Shown: positions 23,310 through 33,362 of the stretch, piece by piece
Layout of the letters: each line of letters begins with the position of its first letter
Position numbering within the stretch: the stretch's first letter is position 1
Assembly: GCF_014898055.3 (NCBI RefSeq)
Contig: NW_026555331.1
Location: 96,308,684 to 96,372,683 of the forward strand
DNA length: 64,000 nt
Source: Talpa occidentalis
Taxonomy: Eukaryota; Chordata; Mammalia; Eulipotyphla; Talpidae
Reading direction: 5' to 3'
Made by a program: the position numbers and the translations under genes
Notes under the pieces: model-generated
What the model saw: the letters and a program-made list of their open reading frames with translations, nothing else
What the model was told of the DNA's origin: nothing
The model's database searches: none

Positions 23310-23390
23310 AGATTAGCAGATCTGAAAGTATGTGCCAGGGACTTTGGGGACCCTTTCAAAGACACATGACATCAAAACTATTTTCATAAT
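23310..23390 (+). mobile_element. Possible hAT/Charlie DNA transposon end
   Basis: 'agtatgtgccagggactttg', 'gggaccctttcaaagaca' and 'atcaaaactattttcataat' resemble a mammalian DNA-transposon end ('gggtccccaagaccctttcagggggtc...aaaactattttcataata'). Short and diverged. Confidence 0.35.
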
Positions 23391-23392
23391 GC

Positions 23393-23725
23393 AACTGACC
23401 ATTGAAAAATATCAGTGGATTTGGGCATTGACCTCTGCCCCACTCAGTTGAAAAATCTGTGTAATTTTTGCTTCCCCTAAAACTTTAGTCTGCTGTTCAC
23501 TGGAAGTTTTACCAATAACAAACAAATGTTTAACATGCCTCTTGTATGTTACAAATATATTATGTGCTATATTCTTATAGTAAAATAAGCTAGATAAAAT
23601 GATTATTAAGGAAAGCATGCAATACGGTACTGTATTTATTGATACCACAAATGTGTTGCCTATTTACAAAAAAAATCACCTAAGTGGACCCATGGTGTTG
23701 AAACCCATTTGTTTAAGGATCAGCT
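23393..23725 (-). mobile_element. Non-autonomous Tigger-like MITE, copy B
   Basis: Same family as 11887-12206, in the opposite orientation. 'agttgaaaaatctgtgtaat', 'cccctaaaactttagtctgc', 'ttaccaataacaaacaaatg', 'atattcttatagtaaaataa' and terminal 'cccatttgtttaaggatcag' follow the family order in reverse. Termini are degraded ('actgaccattgaaaaat' on the left). Confidence 0.6.
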
Positions 23726-24654
23726 TAAGACCAAGATGCTCTGTGCCGTTTTTGTTTTCTTACAGGTTCACAATGGAGTAATGATGTCATTACTTTCACA
23801 CCTGATAAAACATGAGTTTGTGTATTCTCATTTTAAAAATGTGTTTCTGTACATTGAATACGAAATAGCTGTGATCCGTAAAAACATGGGTCTTTAATAG
23901 CCTCTCTGGACCTCATGCATGATGATTATATGTGGCTTCTAGGGAAGATAATGTCAATGTTCCAAGTAATTTTCAAGTGGACATTTAGAAATGCCATTCA
24001 TGAACACTGCATCTCCTATTTAATGTGGACTAAAATATTAGCTGAGATGTTCTCTATAGTCAATATTCTGCAGAAACCTCTGAAACAAGTGCCAAGAAGC
24101 CAAAGACCCTAAAAGGTAGGGCAAGATCATCTATACAGCCCATAACAAATTGTGCGACACATCCAGATTAGAATATGTTGAAATGTACAGATCAGTGAGT
24201 TTTAACAAAACCTTGCATGATGGAGGTAGTAGTAACTTTAAAGCAAATACTGAATGTATTATGTATTTCTCCCATGGAAGAAGAGAAAAGCATATTTCCC
24301 ATTCACCTCAATCAAGTAAAGGGAACCACTTGGAGAACTCATCAAGTTTCCCTTAGGGTGTGGGACTAGGGAACAGTCCAAAAATAGTCCAGAGCAGTAA
24401 ATTGGCAGCATTTTGAGAATGCAAAGTGAAAGAGCTGCTGTTCAACAAATAGGAGTGAAAGATGCATGTTTTCCATGCAGGATCCATGAACTGGAAGAAG
24501 TTCCCACAGGAGTCAACTTTCATCATCTCACACAGCCAGAGGGTACCAGGAGCCTACTAATTGGACGATCACAATAGAGTTCCTTCAAGCTTTTTCTTCC
24601 CCTAGTCTTCCTTTAACTACAAGAAAATGCAGCTAGAGAGTAAAGGAGTTGGTA
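23726..24654. other. No recognised gene
   Basis: About 0.9 kb of mixed sequence. Several 60-70 codon frames tile the plus strand (23709-24356) in different frames with no common reading frame and no family resemblance. I do not call a gene. Confidence 0.45.
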
Positions 24655-24668
24655 ATAGTAAAAGGGAG

Positions 24669-24935
24669 GGCCTCCCCTGGTGGCGCAGGCAGTTGAGCGC
24701 AGTACTGTGAAGTTGTCTGCAGCCTCGGCAGCGCTGGTTCGATCCTGGCCAGCGAGGGTCCTCACATGGTGAAGCAGACCTCTCCTGTCTCTCCCACTGC
24801 TCCCCTCAGCAGTGTATTTCATCAGGCTGCCTGTTCTGCTCCCCACTCTGTCTCTGGTGAATCCTCTCACCCTCCCATGCATCTGGCCTATACCCTGGTT
24901 CTTGTATAAATAAATAAATCTTTAAAAAAAAAATT
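24669..24935 (+). mobile_element. tRNA-derived SINE, older type, with exact TSD
   Basis: Box A region 'tggtggcgcaggcagttgag', box B 'ggttcgatcctgg', body 'cccactgctcccctcagcag' and 'tgtatttcatcaggctgcc', tail 'tataaataaataaatcttta' plus poly-A. TSD 'atagtaaaagggag' (14 bp) is exact at 24655-24668 and 24936-24949. Confidence 0.95.
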
Positions 24936-24984
24936 ATAGTAAAAGGGAGCAGAGGAACCAACTCCTCTCACAATTTCCACTGCA

Positions 24985-25250
24985 AGATTCCCAGTAGTCA
25001 AAAGGTACACATTTCCAGTTGTGAGATAAATAATATCTGAGGATGTAAAGGGCAACCTGACAAGTGTAGCTGACAAAGCTATATGGTATACTTGAAAATT
25101 TCTCAGTAAATCTGAAAAGTTATCACCATAATGGGATAATGAATGATGGATGCTAACTAAAGTTAATGTGGTAATCACTTAACCTTGCATCTGTCAAGTC
25201 ATTATACACCTCAAAATTATACAGTGCAGTATGACCATAAAACTGAATGA
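24985..25250 (+). mobile_element. L1M-type 3' UTR fragment
   Basis: Follows the common L1M 3' UTR: 'aaaggtacacatttccagtt', 'gatggatgctaactaaagtt', 'aatgtggtaatcacttaacc' and 'gtcattatacacctcaaaat', ending near an A-run at 25252-25264. No coding part remains here. Confidence 0.65.
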
Positions 25251-25429
25251 GGAAAAAAAAAAAAACTTATCTGAGAAAACAAAAGCCAAGTCCAGCTTTA
25301 ATTGGTAAATTCCACCAATTAGTTAAGAAATAAGCACTTCCAAGAAACAGAAGAGGAACCTCTCTTCATTTTATCAGCTCAGTATTACCTTCACACTTAA
25401 ACAAGACAAAGACATCTTTAAAAAATGTA

Positions 25430-25836
25430 AAAATTCATCCACCATAACTGCTCAATTTGAAAAATCTCGTATACTGCTGACAGGAATACAAAATGATACA
25501 GCTTCTTTGGAAAATATTTTGGTAGTTTCTTATATAAAGTATATACATTTCATATCACCCAACATTCCCACCACTGGTTTTTAATATCTTAGATATTAAA
25601 CCAAATAACTGAAAATGTATTTCTACACAAAGACCTATATGTAAGTGTTCAAAGAAGCTTTATATCATCGTGGTCAAAAACTGGAAACAACTCAATATTT
25701 ATCAGCTAGTACAAAAATGTACAAATTCAGGTACCTCATTCAATGGCATATTCATTAGCATTAAAAAGATTTACTGATATATATAATATCTTAGAAGACT
25801 ACCCAAAGTATTATGCTAGAAAAAGAAAGCCCATCC

Positions 25837-25867
<31 letters not shown>

Positions 25868-26105
25868 TTTCATTAACATGACATTCTAGAAAAGGCAAAA
25901 CTATAGGAACAGAAATTAGATCAGCAGTAGACAGGCACTGGGAGAGAGGTGAGACCAAAGTGTGCAAGGGAAAACTTTTTGTTATAGTGAAATTTTCTAC
26001 ACCTTGGCAATTATTATTACATGAAAAACTAATTTGTTAAAACTCACTGAACTGTACAGTTCAACACAGTGAAAGTTATTGTGTATATATTATACCTTAA
26101 TAACC
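25430..26105 (+). mobile_element. Old L1 3' end (ORF2 tail and 3' UTR)
   Basis: The ORF2 tail is recognisable from 'atactgctgacaggaataca', 'aaaactggaaacaactcaat' and 'cctcattcaatggcatattc'. The 3' UTR contains 'acattctagaaaaggcaaaa', 'ctataggaacagaaattaga' and 'aaaactcactgaactgtaca', and ends 'attataccttaataa'. A pure A-run of about 28 nt interrupts it at 25838-25865. Reading frames are destroyed. Confidence 0.75.
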
Positions 26106-26984
26106 CAAAATGAAAAAACTATGAATATGAATATGTCTAATTTTTTTTTAAAAAGAGAAGTTGCAGTTTGATAAAGAATGGTTATACATTGGATGATAAA
26201 TTTGAATTTTGATATTACCCCGGTTAAGGTGTTTTAACACCCGGAAAAGGACACAACTAAATTATTCTCCAAGTAAGCTATCTGAGCTACCTAAAATTCC
26301 ATCCAGAAATGGGAAAACGAAGTCCAGAGAGTAGATGCAAAGGGAAAAGAAAAAACTGGCATACAAGAAAAAAAAAAAAAACTGGCATCTTTCTCTAGGA
26401 TATAAAGAAGGCCTCTTGGTCATGCGTTTAAATAGAAATGTTGGAGATGGACTAACTCCTACTAAATATATCACAACTTTCTCATCCTGGTTTTCAAAAT
26501 GACCACAATCTCTCCTTCCTACAATAACTCTTAAAAGGTCTTTTTTTCCCTACCTTGTCCCTTTTTTTTATACACACCATTACATACACAATATCCTTCT
26601 AGAATTTTCCTTCTCTTATTTCTGCTATTTGAAAATGTTTGTGATTTTCAAGGTTAACTTCAAAAGCCCTCTCAAAGCTTCAAAAGAAGAAACAGCAGGG
26701 ATGCCAAATCCTAGAATATTTTATGAGCTGCCAATGGCATATGACAACGTATCTGTTTGAATTCTGAGAGTTACTTCATGGGATTCACTTCAAAAAGAAA
26801 AAGGGTCCCAATTTTCAGTTGGAATTACAAATCTTGAGCTTTCTCCTGCTCTAGAACATAAAAAGGATCAGCTCTACTTCATTCACAGGACTTATCCCTT
26901 TAGCACAATTTCAAAAGTAAAAGGTGCCCCCATTTCCATAAGGGCCAATCCCAGCTACTACTTCAGAACACTGGACACTACCAT
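26106..26984. other. No recognised feature
   Basis: AT-rich sequence with A-runs near 26367. No gene or repeat recognised. Confidence 0.4.
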
Positions 26985-27001
26985 AAAGACCACATTAGTC
27001 C

Positions 27002-27265
27002 CTCCCCTGGTGGTGCAGGCGGCTGAGCGCAGTGCTGTGAAGCTGTCCGCAGCCTCTGCAGCGCCGGTTCCATCCCAGCCAGGCAGTGAGAATCCCACAT
27101 GGCGCAGCAGACTGTTCCTATCTCGCCCGCTGCTCCCCTCAGCAGTGTATTTCCATCAGTCTGCCTGTTCTGTTCCCCGCTCTGTCTCTGGTGAATCTTC
27201 TCACCCTCCTATGCATCTGGGCTGTACTTCAGTTCTTGTATGCATGAATAAATAAATCTTCAAAA
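27002..27265 (+). mobile_element. tRNA-derived SINE, older type, with 17-bp TSD
   Basis: Box A region 'tggtggtgcaggcggctgag', box B 'ggttccatccc', body 'cccgctgctcccctcagcag' then 'tgtatttccatcagtctgcc', tail 'aataaataaatcttcaaaaa'. TSD 'aaagaccacattagtcc' (26985-27001) against 'aaagaccacatcagtcc' (27266-27282), one mismatch in 17. Confidence 0.95.
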
Positions 27266-27282
27266 AAAGACCACATCAGTCC

Positions 27283-28420
27283 TGTGAGATGGAAGAGAGC
27301 ACCATAGGGAGGAGAGTCAAGCTCTTCCATCCTTCCTGGGATGAATGCTCCACTATCAAAGTAGCTCAAGTAAGAATATTTAAGGATTTCATTTTCTCCA
27401 GCATGCATAGTCTCTATTGATGTTTCAGTCCATGATTGCATACATATAGGGTGGTGGTCCCAATGGGGACCACCACACAGCATGGGTGTGTAGTAGGCTC
27501 CGATACAACAGGCTGTTATACGCCTACATCAGAAAATGGTAAAATTGCCTAATGATGCATTTCTCAGAACATATCCCAGTCATTAGGCAACTCATAACTG
27601 TGCTCATAAACATATTATTCTTCCATCTTTGGAGAATGTGCATTTATTCATGTTTTGGTTCTTTTAAGAATAGGACTAATTAACTCTTCTCTAGATATTA
27701 GATATATTATCTTCTTTAGATAATATTAGATATATTATCTTCTTTAGATATTAACTCTTCTCTAGATATTAGGCAACAAAGCCTTTTCCTGATCTACTAC
27801 TGAGAACACAGAAACCTTTTACTCATCTTATAAAAGTTAAATTATTTTGTCTAAAGAATTGTTATAGCTACATGCCTCCATGGGAAACCAAACACATTCT
27901 ACTAATTCAGAATTCATCCTCTTACTAACATTTATATCCTCTGTAGATGCCACTATACTACTTACTGATGTTAAGATAATTAAAAATATGGTTACATTTG
28001 CAACACTTGAATATGACTTAAGATTAAAGTATAACTTTCTTGAACTACATTGAAGATAGTCATTTATTGATGTTTCAGGGACCCTTATCTATAAAATAAT
28101 CTCCTTTTAGGACTCTCTTATTATATGGACCCTAAAAAGGTTACAGTATGATTTAATATGCTAAGTTGCTTATCACCTCATCATATATACTACTTAGAAC
28201 GTCTGTTATCCATTGTGAAAATTCTTTTCAAAGTGTATGGGCCAATTTCATTCTACAACTCTTGCCAAGTTCAAATCCACAATATCTTTGCAGTTTTTAT
28301 TTTTCTTCAAAACACCATAAGTTATTATACTATATGATGTATTGCTTATTTGCCAATGGATTCCAGCCAGACTTTGTTACACAAGCACAAAAGCTTCCAA
28401 CATTAATAAATTTCTGTTTT
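27283..28420. other. No recognised gene; small compound repeat at 27680-27772
   Basis: AT-rich sequence. The only structure I see is the compound repeat listed separately. Frames up to 90 codons (28166-28438) show no family resemblance. Confidence 0.4.
27680..27772. repeat. Nested direct repeat (22-bp and 27-bp units)
   Basis: 'ttaactcttctctagatatt' begins and ends the block (27680 and 27751). Between them the unit 'atattagatatattatcttc' + 'tttagata' occurs twice head to tail. The pattern fits a tandem duplication within a short locally repeated sequence. Confidence 0.85.
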
Positions 28421-28432
28421 TCTTTCCACTTT

Positions 28433-28707
28433 TTTTAAAAAGATTTATTTATTTATTTATACAAGCACTGGGTACAATCAGAAGCGCGCGGGGGTGAGAG
28501 AATTCACCAGAGCCAGAGCAGGGAGCAGAGCAGACAGAAGGACCGAAGTACACTGCTGAGGGGAGCAGGGGGCGGCAGGAGAGGTCTGCGCGCCATGCGG
28601 GACCCTCCTCCGGTGGCCGGTGAGCAGCCGGGGATCGAACTGGTGCTGCAGAGGCTGCGGACAGCTTCACAACCCAGCGCTCAACCGCTGTGCCACCGGG
28701 GAGGCCC
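28433..28707 (-). mobile_element. tRNA-derived SINE, younger type with head insertion
   Basis: Well preserved antisense copy. The tail is 'aagatttatttatttattta'. The body includes 'accgaagtacactgctgagg'. The head contains 'ggggatcgaactggtgctgc' (box B reversed) and ends 'gtgccaccggggaggccc'. Exact 12-bp TSD 'tctttccacttt' (28421-28432 and 28708-28719). Between box B and the 'gagggtccc' segment it carries an extra ~10 bp ('gctgctcacc' on its sense strand), shared with the copy at 47845. Confidence 0.95.
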
Positions 28708-28719
28708 TCTTTCCACTTT

Positions 28720-29370
28720 CATATAAGTGTTTCAAAGAACCAATACATGCTTCTTACAGCCTTGGGTTAAAAAAATTCAAAACTTAAAAAAGCAATTACT
28801 GCCATTTGAAAAATATTATAACAAACCAAAATTATAGATAAGTTCCTCAACTGACAATTTTTTTTTTTCCTAAAGGCATAATGGAACTGGTACTATACAT
28901 GTTTGTGGCAATTTCTCTTGATAATACATTTGAAAAGGGTATTATGGACATAACATGAGGGTTACTGGTTTTTCTTTTAAATTATTTTTCAAGATGTGCA
29001 TGTTTGAGTCAGAACCTTGCTTTTTGTTTTATTTGCCTGGTTACAATGTTAATCATGTATGTCTGAATTTAAAAAACTGAAATGTACACACTTATAGATA
29101 TTTGAGCAATGTGTAGGAACTTCTCAACCTCCGAAAGAAAGATCAAAGTTTTTTACCAACAAACGTAAATTTACAAGCAGTGGTTAAAAACTTGCTGGAA
29201 GGTTCTGCATAAATTTCTCCAAGATTTACATGAATGATACATGAAAATAATAGTTTCTCTTTCTTAAGACTTACACTTGAGTCTGAAAATTAAGGTTATC
29301 ACAAAAAAAATAATCAAGGACTCTTAACTGGTAATAGTAGTAGAGTGAGCAATAGCAGAAACCATGGATT
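28720..29370. other. No recognised feature
   Basis: AT-rich sequence up to the TSD of the next L1. No gene or repeat recognised. Confidence 0.4.
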
Positions 29371-29384
29371 AAGAAAGGACTAGA

Positions 29385-30146
29385 GGAAATGCAAATGGCC
29401 AACAGGCATATGAAAAAATGTTCAACATCACTTGTAATCAGGGAAATGCAAATCAAAACTACCATGAAATACCATCTTACACCAGTGAGAATGGCACATA
29501 TTAAAAAAACTAGCAACAACAAATATTGGCGAGGGTGTGGAGAAAAAGGAACTCGTTTGCACTGTTGGTGGGAGTGCAAACTGGTCCAACCACTATGGAG
29601 AGCTGTGTGGAGATATCTGGACCTACTAAACATAGAGTTTCCATATGATCCAGCAATTCCACTCCTAGGTATTTACCCAAAGGACACAGAAACATCAACT
29701 CCAAAGAACACCTGCACCCCTATGTTTATAGCAGCACTGTTTACAATAACTAAGCTTTGGACACAGCCCAAATGCCCAAAAATAGATGACTGGATCAAGA
29801 AGATGTGGTACATATATACCATGGAATATTACTCAGCATTCAAAAAAGATAAACACATGCAATTTGCAGCAACATGGATGGCGCTGGAAGGGATCATGCT
29901 CAGCGAAATAAGCCAAAAGAAAAAGAAAAATACCGGATGGTCTCACTCATAGCAGGAATCTAGAAAACTTAAATAAGGGACCAGGAAAATGAATAACTAT
30001 AGGAAAGTGAAAATCAAAATCAACAAAAAACTATGAACCAGAGACACTTTTTGGGGGCTGGGAGGCAGGAGGAGAGGGATTAGGGTCAGAATGGGGGGGT
30101 TGCAATTGTATGGGGAATATAAAAAAAAAATTATTATTAAAAAAAA
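29385..30146 (+). mobile_element. Young 5'-truncated L1 with 14-bp TSD
   Basis: Exact TSD 'aagaaaggactaga' at 29371-29384 and 30147-30160. Frame 29389-29952 stays open for 187 codons and encodes the ORF2p C-terminal region: '[19 protein letters not shown]', '[18 protein letters not shown]', '[14 protein letters not shown]', '[18 protein letters not shown]'. Close to the end an A-run is one base shorter than in the copy at 7946-8503, shifting the frame and replacing the normal 'MVSLIAGI' terminus. The G-rich 3' UTR tract at about 30051-30100 and an A-rich tail follow. Longest L1 coding remnant in the window, but dead. Confidence 0.95.
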
Positions 30147-30160
30147 AAGAAAGGACTAGA

Positions 30161-31359
30161 CAACAGTTTTAGGGAAAGAGAAGTCATTCACAGGACTGGA
30201 ATAATACATCTAGAGAGATTTTTCACTTTCCAAAATCTCACTCAAAATGTTTAGAAATAACATTTCACACAAACTACGTTGCTGTTTGTGATTCACTGAC
30301 GGTCCAACTCACACCTTGTAATGAAATGATGGAAAATTTTTCTAAGATTCCTCAAAGCCATGGAAAGTGCCAGATGTTCCTTTCTGTGGTAGTAGCCATC
30401 ACAACACAACCATTTTGAAACATGGCATTTTAAGAGGGACCACTTTGCAGAGTGTCAAAAACTAAAGGCACAGTCAATGTGACATCAAAACAACTAGTGA
30501 AAAGTGAAGACTGTCTGCACAATGCAAACCACCAATTCGACTGATTTGTTTTCTACTTGCTCCTTACCAGAAAGGGTAAACTAGGGAGCCAGTCTGGATG
30601 ATTATTACAGACAAAGCAGTGATTATGGCATAATCAAATCTTTGCTTTAATGTCTAGGCTGACCCTCCCCACTGAATTTCAGATAATCATGATAATGAGA
30701 CTTGCCAAAATTTAGGATTGGACTTGTGGAAAAATTACACAGTAAGTGACATCTCATTAACTAGTTGTTTTTCTGTCTTACAGATAACAGATAAGTTGGG
30801 TGTCTCCTATTTCCTCACTTCATTGCAAAATTCACAAAAACTTCAAGTTTCCTGTGAGATAACTGGAGGCTATGAGGTAAAAATAAGAATTAAAAACTAG
30901 AGATAATTTTTATTTGAAAGGAAATGTATCAATTAAACAAGGTTATTGTACAACTACCCAGATCCTAGTTCTGAATATACAATAAAACAGACACTCTTTC
31001 TGCTTTCTCTTTTAATTGATACTCTAACAGGTAAGACCAACTTTAAATAAGATCATACTTACAGGTGATAACAAATGTTGTAAAGGAACAGAACAGTATT
31101 ACTACAAGAGATTAGTAGTACAGACTCACTTCAAATTGACTGGTGAGGGATGGCCTTTCTGAGGAAGTAAACAGGAAAAATGAGGAATCAGCCCAGCCCT
31201 GCAAAGAACATTTCAGACAGAGAGGCTCACAGGTGGAAGCAAAGTTGGCCTGTGGGAGAAACAGCAAGACCACAGAAGATCATGAGCAAAGGGTTGAGTG
31301 GAACAACAGGCCCCAAAGAGGTAATTAGGGCCAAATCACACCAGACCTTGGACGCCATA
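30161..31359. other. No recognised gene
   Basis: Mixed sequence. 31140-31350 is purine-rich ('gagggatggcctttctgagg', 'gaacatttcagacagagagg', 'caccagaccttggac') and resembles a common but unnamed old mammalian repeat. The overlapping 61-83 codon frames there look like by-products of this composition. Confidence 0.4.
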
Positions 31360-31365
31360 CACAGG

Positions 31366-31620
31366 TTGTTTTTTTTTTTTTTTTTTAAGATTTATTTTAT
31401 TTATACAAGAGCCGGGGTACAGGCCAGATGAGTGGGAGGGTGAGAGGATTCACCAGAAACAGAATAGGCAGACTGACGAAATACACTGCTGAGGGGAGCA
31501 GCAGGCGGGTGAGACAGGAAAGGTCTGCTCTAAGGCCGGTGGGGATGGAACCAGCACTGCAGAGGCTGCAGACAGCTTCACAGCGCTGCGCTCAACTGCC
31601 TGCGTCACCAGGGAGGCCCC
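31366..31620 (-). mobile_element. tRNA-derived SINE, older type
   Basis: Antisense copy with a long T-run (31368-31386) as the reversed poly-A, 'aagatttattttatttatac', 'gaggattcaccagaaacaga', 'gactgacgaaatacactgct' and head end 'gcgtcaccagggaggcccc'. An internal stretch around 31530 is deleted relative to other copies (the 'ccacatgg' region is missing). TSD approximately 'acacaggtt' / 'acacaaggg'. Confidence 0.9.
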
Positions 31621-31629
31621 ACACAAGGG

Positions 31630-33149
31630 TTTTTTAACCCAAGTAAAACTGGAAGCCAAGAAGGATGTGTTAGATACCATTGTTAAATTTCTCTGACTGT
31701 TCAGTGATATATAGTAGGGCAGGGGACAGAATCAAAGCTGGAAGATGGGAAGTAAGTGAGTGAGTGTGTGTGTGAGTGTCCATATTGGCATAGGTGTGAC
31801 ATCTTCTGTAGTCAGGATGTTAAAACATTCTCCAAGTCCTTGAAATCCTTTTATGTTTAAACCTTTTAAATGGCAATAATTATGTCAAAAAGTACTTAGA
31901 AGGGAGGCATGGTTGACAAAGCATTTTAGGGGCCAGGTTCCAGGAATTTTTTTTATGGTAGAACTGGAATTTTCTCATCACCAGGTTAAGCTGATTTTCT
32001 TGCACTGTTTGTACCTCTGTGTCATATATGTAGATATGCAGTTTTAGGTACAGTCTCAGGTACAATTAATCATTTCCTCATAGTGTGCTTCTGATAAAGG
32101 AACATTCCACATAGAATTATATTGTCTGCCATGTGACCTATTCCTTGGGGCAGTGTTTGCTAATCTAGATTTCTAATGTTAATCATCTAAGGTTGCATTA
32201 ATATTTCCTCTCATTACATGTTGTCATATAATCCCTGTCAATAATGTGTGTGGGAATATTTTTTGATAAGCAAAACAATGTTCAAAGTACAGTTTTTAAT
32301 CATGGCATCCATTGTGGGACTTTCCAAAACTCCACATGGTTAGAAACCCAAAACTGCCAACAACCAAATCTGTGACATATCATTGTGGAGGACCAGAGAA
32401 GTTAGAAGGGTATGTATGCACGCACACATGTACACACATGCAGGAGTGTATGCATGAATGGAATGATAGCCATTGAAACCTCAAGAGCTAAAGAAAAAAA
32501 ATGTCCTTTTTCTTTCACATATCCATTGATTTTCTTAGCCAATCTGGAAGAATATCATAGTTTTAAATTCCACCTGCAGATCTAGAAAAACCAAGTTTTA
32601 AACTGGATGAGAATCTAGAACTAGAACTCGGTCTCTCTGGTCCATTTTGTTGTATCTGAAGAGTAACTGCTAACATATTGCATAACACATGACTTTCAAA
32701 GATAATGAATGACAGGGAGTCTATTCCAGTATCAGATCTTATTTTGATTGTCTCCAGAATCTCTTAGATTTGGGAGAAGGAAATAAGTGAATCTCATAAC
32801 ATAAAACTTTTCTATTTAATTAGAAGTGTGTGTGGAATAACCCTAAGGATAAAGAAACATTTTCAACTTCACATTCCTTCCTGGACACATCTCTTTAGGG
32901 GGAAGCTTTAAAGACTGGACCAAAGTATAATTTTTCTCCCCAAGGATAGTAATATAACTTTCCCAGTGGAAAGGTAGTCTAGTCAATTCAAAGACAGGAT
33001 TTTAGGATGTATTACCCACGACTGTGTTTTAAAAATCTAAGTGTGCGTTTTAAAACTAAGTACAAAATTGTCTCTTTGGTTCCATTTTCAGATTAATGTT
33101 TGTAAGCCAAGCAGATCCTCTGAGGGAGAGTTTAAGTTTTAGGCTAGAG
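31630..33149. other. No recognised gene
   Basis: AT-rich sequence with a short GT-rich stretch at 31755-31780 and a CA-rich stretch at 32415-32440. No exon or repeat family recognised. Confidence 0.4.
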
Positions 33150-33362
33150 GTCAGGCAGTTTCCTTTCAAATCCTGTCTTAGCCACTTATTTGTTGTCTGA
33201 GAAAATCATTAAATCTCAGTGCTTCTCGATGTCTTCAGTCTTTAGTAGGGATAAAAATAGCACCAACTTCATAGAGTTTTTACAAGGATTAATTGAACTA
33301 TCTCATGTGCAACAACACAACTCCTTAGACATTATAATCAACTGAGTAACAATAAATATTAG
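33150..33362 (+). mobile_element. MIR SINE
   Basis: Good collinear MIR: 'aaatcctgtcttagccactt', 'tttgttgtctgagaaaatca', 'ttaaatctcagtgcttctcg', 'gggataaaaatagcaccaac', 'ttcatagagtttttacaagg', 'attaattgaactatctcatg' and 'taacaataaatattag'. Ancient. Confidence 0.75.
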
